A stretch of DNA of 64,000 nt. It comes from Psychroserpens damuponensis (lineage in GTDB: Bacteria > Bacteroidota > Bacteroidia > Flavobacteriales > Flavobacteriaceae). How positions within the stretch are numbered: the first letter of the stretch is position 1; the number at the start of each line of letters is the position of its first letter. The stretch spans positions 248,001 through 312,000 of the forward strand of contig NZ_JXJO01000024.1 in NCBI RefSeq assembly GCF_000826655.1, given 5' to 3'. The notes under the pieces were generated by a model that was not told the DNA's origin, made no database searches, and saw only the letters and a list, made by a program, of their open reading frames with translations. This document shows positions 60,095 through 64,000 of the stretch, one piece after another. Both the position numbers and the translations under genes were made by a program.

Positions 60095-60385
60095 TTATTC
60101 AGATAATTGCGCAATACAATGATCAATATCTCTAATTAATGTATTTATTTTGAGCTTTGTTTCTCGATTATTTTCGTCACTGCCCAGTAAAGAATTTGCC
60201 ATTTTAAGAGCCTCATGTTTTTCAACCCAAGTACTTAATTCTTCTTGTTGTTGTATATTTTTTTGTTGCTGAATTGCTAACTCTTGAGAAATCCTTGCGT
60301 TAGTTTGCTTCAAAACCTCTAGTCTATGCAAAACTTTGCTTATTTTATTCTCTAAAGAATCTACAACATCTTCAATTTTACTCAT
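60095..60385 (-). CDS. short coiled-coil protein, ZapB-like
   Basis: A 96-residue protein that is almost one coiled coil (IEDVVDSLENKISKVLHRLE and ELAIQQQKNIQQQEELSTWV), with polar heptads and no other domain. Size, coiled coil and position immediately upstream of zapA suggest a ZapB-like Z-ring partner; sequence similarity to ZapB is low, so this is context-based. A promoter with a good -33 (TTG-N20-TAACTTTG, 60410) drives it and probably zapA. Confidence 0.8.
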   Translation of the reverse strand: MSKIEDVVDSLENKISKVLHRLEVLKQTNARISQELAIQQQKNIQQQEELSTWVEKHEALKMANSLLGSDENNRETKLKINTLIRDIDHCIAQLSE

Positions 60386-60409
60386 TTACAAATTTCAATA
60401 CTGATGTAA

Positions 60410-60417
60410 CAAAGTTA
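60410..60417 (-). promoter_or_regulatory. promoter of the zapB-like/zapA operon
   Basis: TAACTTTG on the minus strand with TTG 20 bases upstream, 25 bases before the start of the coiled-coil gene. Confidence 0.6.
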
Positions 60418-60666
60418 ACATACTAACTGAAAAATAACAATAGTTTTTCTGTTAATTTTAAAAAAGCATTATTTTTTAACGATATATGCTTATAGTAAAC
60501 TAGTTACTATAAAACTTTAGCTCCTTTTTTAAGTTTTTGTTTGTTATTTTTACTTTTTTACTGATATTCACTGCTCAAAATAGAATCTACCTAACATAGA
60601 TTATTTTCTATATTTAAATAAAATTAATATTTTTACGTTACCAATTTAACGTCATCAATACAACTT

Positions 60667-62352
60667 ATGAAATACTTTTTCGCTTTCATTTTTTTCTCTC
60701 AATTTGTCTTTAGTCAATCTCCTTATCCTCAGGACTATTTTAGAAGTCCGTTAGATGTTAAGGTCATATTATCAGGTACATTTGCTGAGCTAAGATCCAA
60801 TCATTTTCATTCAGGTTTAGATATAAAAACACAACAGCGAACTGGCTTAAATGTATATGGTGTTGCTGAAGGTTACGTAAGTAGAATTAAAGTATCTCAT
60901 TATGGTTACGGAAAAGCACTATACATCACACATCCTAACGGTTATGTAAGTGTGTATGCACATTTAAGTAAATTTTCACCACGCATTCAAAAATATATTA
61001 AAACGTGTCAATACGATAAAGAAAGTTACGAAGTAGAAGTATTTCCTTCTCCTGATGAATTGCCAATTTCCGCAGATGAAATCGTAGCATTTTCTGGCAA
61101 TAGCGGAAGCTCTGGAGGACCACATTTACATTTTGAAATACGCGATAATGAAGAACGACCTATCAACCCAATGCTTTTTGGGATTGATGTTGAAGACACC
61201 AAACCACCATTTTTAAGCGCTGTATATGCCTACCCAAAAAACAAAAGAGCACATATAAATCAAAATAAAAAAAGAACAGAACTACGCCTCATCCCAACTA
61301 GTAAAGGAGATTACACTACCGAGCCTATTGAAGCCATTGGCGATATTGGCTTTGGAGTTGTGAGTTATGATCAACAAGATAGAGCTTATAACAAAAATGG
61401 TTTGAGTAATATTCAAAGTTTTTACAATGGCAATAAAACCTTTGAGATGGATTTTAAGCGTTTTAGTTTTGACGAATCCAAACACATCAATCGTTTTATT
61501 GATTACGAAGTATACAAAGAAAAAAAATCTAGAATTCAAAAGCTCTTTGTACAATCTGGCAACACCTTAAGCATGTTAAAAGATGTTGATGCTAATGGTT
61601 ACATAACCGTTGAAGACAGCACAAGTACTGTTTACAAAGTAAGGTTAAGAGATTTTAAAGGAAATGAAGCCTGGCTATCAATTCCGGTAAAAGGAAAACG
61701 CGCTAAAGAAATTCTCGAAGCGCCAGAACTTAAACCAAACACCTATATTATAGCCAATCAGGTTAATGAATTAGATCAAGGTAATGTATCTGTTTATTTT
61801 CCTAAGCAAACATTCTACGAAGATTTTCATATCGATTTTAGCGTAGCAAACGATACGCTTAAACTCCATAAAAACACCATACCATTAATGAAAAGTTACA
61901 CCATAAACTTTGATATTAAAAATTATGTAGAAGACGATAAAGACAAATTATTTATAGCCAGTTTATACGGTTATTACCAAAAACCGAGTTATATAAGCAC
62001 AAAACGTTTAGGAGATAAATTATCTGCTAGAACTAAATATTTAGGCACGTTCACTTTAGCAAGTGACACTGTAAGCCCAACCGTCAAGCCTGTAAATTTT
62101 CAAAACGGCAAATGGTTGAGCAAATTAAGCACTCTAAAAGTAAAAATTGATGACGACTTATCTGGCATAAGTAATTATAGAGCAACCATTAATGGCAAAT
62201 GGATTTTAATGGAGTACGATTATAAAAAAGATACCTTGACTTACGATTTTGATGACAATATAAATACAGAAACCGAAAACAATCTAAAAATAATTGTAAC
62301 CGATAATGTTGGAAATAGTACTACATTTGAATCTACGTTTTTTAGGAAATAA
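60667..62352 (+). CDS. M23-family peptidase with C-terminal beta domains
   Basis: A 561-residue exported protein; signal KYFFAFIFFSQFVFSQ. The LytM-type M23 domain occupies about residues 30-170: HFHSGLDIKTQQRTGLNVYG, then SHYGYGKALYITHPNGYVSV, YAHLSKFSP and the GGPHLHFEIR zinc and catalytic His. The remaining about 390 residues are beta-rich with SGISNYRATINGKWILMEY (an Ig-like repeat shared with cell-surface proteins) and no sorting signal. It probably cuts or only binds peptidoglycan peptides. A TonB-dependent receptor gene follows 15 bases later. Confidence 0.88.
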   Translation: MKYFFAFIFFSQFVFSQSPYPQDYFRSPLDVKVILSGTFAELRSNHFHSGLDIKTQQRTGLNVYGVAEGYVSRIKVSHYGYGKALYITHPNGYVSVYAHLSKFSPRIQKYIKTCQYDKESYEVEVFPSPDELPISADEIVAFSGNSGSSGGPHLHFEIRDNEERPINPMLFGIDVEDTKPPFLSAVYAYPKNKRAHINQNKKRTELRLIPTSKGDYTTEPIEAIGDIGFGVVSYDQQDRAYNKNGLSNIQSFYNGNKTFEMDFKRFSFDESKHINRFIDYEVYKEKKSRIQKLFVQSGNTLSMLKDVDANGYITVEDSTSTVYKVRLRDFKGNEAWLSIPVKGKRAKEILEAPELKPNTYIIANQVNELDQGNVSVYFPKQTFYEDFHIDFSVANDTLKLHKNTIPLMKSYTINFDIKNYVEDDKDKLFIASLYGYYQKPSYISTKRLGDKLSARTKYLGTFTLASDTVSPTVKPVNFQNGKWLSKLSTLKVKIDDDLSGISNYRATINGKWILMEYDYKKDTLTYDFDDNINTETENNLKIIVTDNVGNSTTFESTFFRK

Positions 62353-62367
62353 ATAAAAATCAACCTT

Positions 62368-64000
62368 TTGAAGCTATACATCACACTACTTATTGCCTTT
62401 ATTGGCTTTTCTTACTTCGGAAATTCGCAAACCGCAACCATTAGAGGTGTCATTCTAGATGATGCTAAAATGCCTATTACAGGCGTCAACATTAAAGCTG
62501 GTAGCGATGGAACAACCACTAATGACAACGGATTTTTTATTTTAAAAATCCCAGCCAATACTGATGTCACTATCATTTTTAGTCACCTTTCTCACAAATC
62601 TGTTACGCAAACTTTTAATTTAAAAAGCGGTCAAGAATTAGAGTTCAATCCAGTTATGAAGGTTGATATTGAACAAATAGGCATGGTCGTTATTAATACA
62701 AATACACGCCAAAAAGTAGATGGTGTGGTAACCATCACACCCGAAGTTATTAGAACCGTAAAAGGTGCGCAACCTGGTGTAGAAAACCTATTAAAAACAC
62801 TTCCTGGTGTAAATATCTCGAACGAATTAAGCACGCAATACTCCGTTCGTGGTGGAAATTTTGATGAGAATCTTGTTTATGTTAACGAAATTGAAATTTA
62901 TAGACCATTTTTAATTCGGTCTGGTCAACAAGAAGGTTTAAGCTTTGTGAATACCGATTTGGTACAAAATGTAGATTTCTCTGCTGGAGGATTTCAAGCT
63001 AAATATGGAGATAAACTCTCCTCTGTTCTAGATATCACCTATCGAAATCCTAATAGTTTTGGCATACGTGCAGATGCAAGTTTACTTGGAGGAAGCCTTT
63101 CTGCCGAAGCTGTGAGCAAAGATTCAAAGTTTTCTGGTATTGTTGGATTACGTTATCGTGACAATAGTTTATTAATAAATTCACTAGAAACCGAAACCAA
63201 TGTAAAACCAGTTTTTGCTGATGCTCAAACCTATTTAACGTATAAGTTTAGTGATAAGTTTCATCTTAATTTCCTCGGAAATATCTCACTCAACAAATAT
63301 ACCTTTCAACCAAAAAATCGTCAAACTAATTTTGGAACACTCGATGAGCCTGTAGCGCTTTTGGTATTTTATGACGGACAAGAAAAAGACGAATACTTAA
63401 CTAATTTTGGTGCTTTTAAAGCCAATTATTTCGCAACCGAAGACTTAACACTTAAATTAATAGCTTCTGCTTATCATACTACTGAAGAAGAATACTTTGA
63501 TATTTTGGCACAGTATAGACTAGGTGAAGTTAATAGTAATATTGGAGACGAGAATTTGGGTGAAGTAGAATTTTCTGAAGGTATAGGATCTCAACTCACA
63601 CACGCACGTAATGATTTGGATGCCCTTATTTTTAATGTAGAACATAAAGGTGATTACAAAATAGATGATGAAACAACCTTAGAATGGTCTGTAAAATATA
63701 CGCATGAAGATATACGAGATCGTTTGGTAGAATGGGAAGTTATTGATAGTGCAGGATTCTCAGTAAGACCTCCAATTTATGATTTTCCAAACAATCAACC
63801 TTACGACGCTTTTGAAGGTCCCTTAGTGGCATTTCAAAATGTGAGAGCTACCAATGCTGTTCAAATTGATAGACTTCAAGCCTATGCACAGTGGAGCAAA
63901 CGTACAATGCTTGGTAACAATGAAGTATTTTATAATGCTGGTGTGAGAGTTCATAATTGGACGGTAAATAGCGATATTGCTAACCAAGATGGCGTGTCGT
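62368..64000 (+). CDS. TonB-dependent receptor, 3' partial
   Basis: The frame starts at TTG 62368 (MKLYITLLIAFIGFSYFGNS) and runs off the right edge, so only about 540 residues are visible. A signal peptide is followed by a CarboxypepD_reg domain (ATIRGVILDDAKMPITGVNI) and the receptor plug (VKGAQPGVENLLKTLPGVNI, QYSVRGGNFDENLVYVNEIE, FSAGGFQAKYGDKLSSVLDI), then the start of the barrel. It is not preceded by a TonB box I can see. The M23 gene upstream is in the same orientation. Ligand unknown. It carries the TTTCCGAAG word at 62415. Confidence 0.92.
   Translation, partial: MKLYITLLIAFIGFSYFGNSQTATIRGVILDDAKMPITGVNIKAGSDGTTTNDNGFFILKIPANTDVTIIFSHLSHKSVTQTFNLKSGQELEFNPVMKVDIEQIGMVVINTNTRQKVDGVVTITPEVIRTVKGAQPGVENLLKTLPGVNISNELSTQYSVRGGNFDENLVYVNEIEIYRPFLIRSGQQEGLSFVNTDLVQNVDFSAGGFQAKYGDKLSSVLDITYRNPNSFGIRADASLLGGSLSAEAVSKDSKFSGIVGLRYRDNSLLINSLETETNVKPVFADAQTYLTYKFSDKFHLNFLGNISLNKYTFQPKNRQTNFGTLDEPVALLVFYDGQEKDEYLTNFGAFKANYFATEDLTLKLIASAYHTTEEEYFDILAQYRLGEVNSNIGDENLGEVEFSEGIGSQLTHARNDLDALIFNVEHKGDYKIDDETTLEWSVKYTHEDIRDRLVEWEVIDSAGFSVRPPIYDFPNNQPYDAFEGPLVAFQNVRATNAVQIDRLQAYAQWSKRTMLGNNEVFYNAGVRVHNWTVNSDIANQDGVS

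Overview
The window is about 64 kb of AT-rich (roughly one third G+C by eye), densely coded chromosome from a bacterium of the Bacteroidota, most likely a marine member of the Flavobacteriaceae. The evidence is the gene set (fused branched-chain 2-oxoacid dehydrogenase E1, ParE/ParC pair, zapA next to rny, serC-serA-DUF937 cluster, CarboxypepD_reg and TonB-dependent receptor proteins), TAnnTTTG-type -7 promoter boxes in front of many genes, and the frequent TTG and GTG starts. I saw no rRNA, tRNA, CRISPR array, phage or insertion sequence. Most of the window is core chromosome.

Layout. Bases 1-6.7 kb: aroB (cut by the left edge), a VOC protein, an unrecognised 330-residue protein, topoisomerase III, an RluE-type pseudouridine synthase, a small secreted protein and a cold-shock protein. 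6.8-11.9 kb: a TetR-ABC-HlyD-TolC operon whose ABC ATPase lacks most catalytic residues. 11.9-16.8 kb: a secreted protein, a RadD-like helicase, a compact locus of two duplicated 28-codon peptides plus a third short frame, a lone ExbD, a 3D-domain lipoprotein and small membrane proteins, one interrupted by TAG. 16.8-26.9 kb: the E1 fusion, a 2OG-Fe(II) oxygenase, an eIF1-like/DUF1835/nucleoside phosphorylase/solute-binding run, ung, mutS2 and a DCC protein. 27-36 kb: a broken CPBP protease gene, a sulfurtransferase, a dicarboxylate symporter, aroC, an LpxH-like phosphoesterase and a large FAD/Fe-S oxidoreductase. 36-51 kb: a DinB protein, an Lrp regulator, an M14 peptidase divergent from an XRE regulator with shared operator motifs, TerC, parC/parE, ychF, a VWA lipoprotein and a LysR/YeiH pair. 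51-64 kb: a CarboxypepD_reg protein, a ferredoxin, a broken acyl-CoA reductase, serC, serA, DUF937, rny, a 6S-like RNA, zapA with a ZapB-like partner, an M23 peptidase and a TonB-dependent receptor cut by the right edge.

Three observations stand out. First, a short DNA word, TTCCGAAG (usually TTTCCGAAG followed by A/T), occurs 31 times by my reading on both strands, in all three codon frames and in intergenic DNA, where about one copy is expected by chance; it behaves like an uptake-signal or chromosome-architecture word. Second, a tandem pair of 28-residue Arg-rich peptide genes, each preceded by the same small CTGAA/TTCAG hairpin and separated by 12 TCAA repeats, shows a pattern of synonymous and conservative changes expected of real proteins and matches nothing I recognise. 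Third, three genes in one window are broken (acyl-CoA reductase, CPBP protease, a small membrane protein), two of them apparently by internal deletion; the acyl-CoA reductase break lies inside an inverted pair of the TTCCGAAG word.
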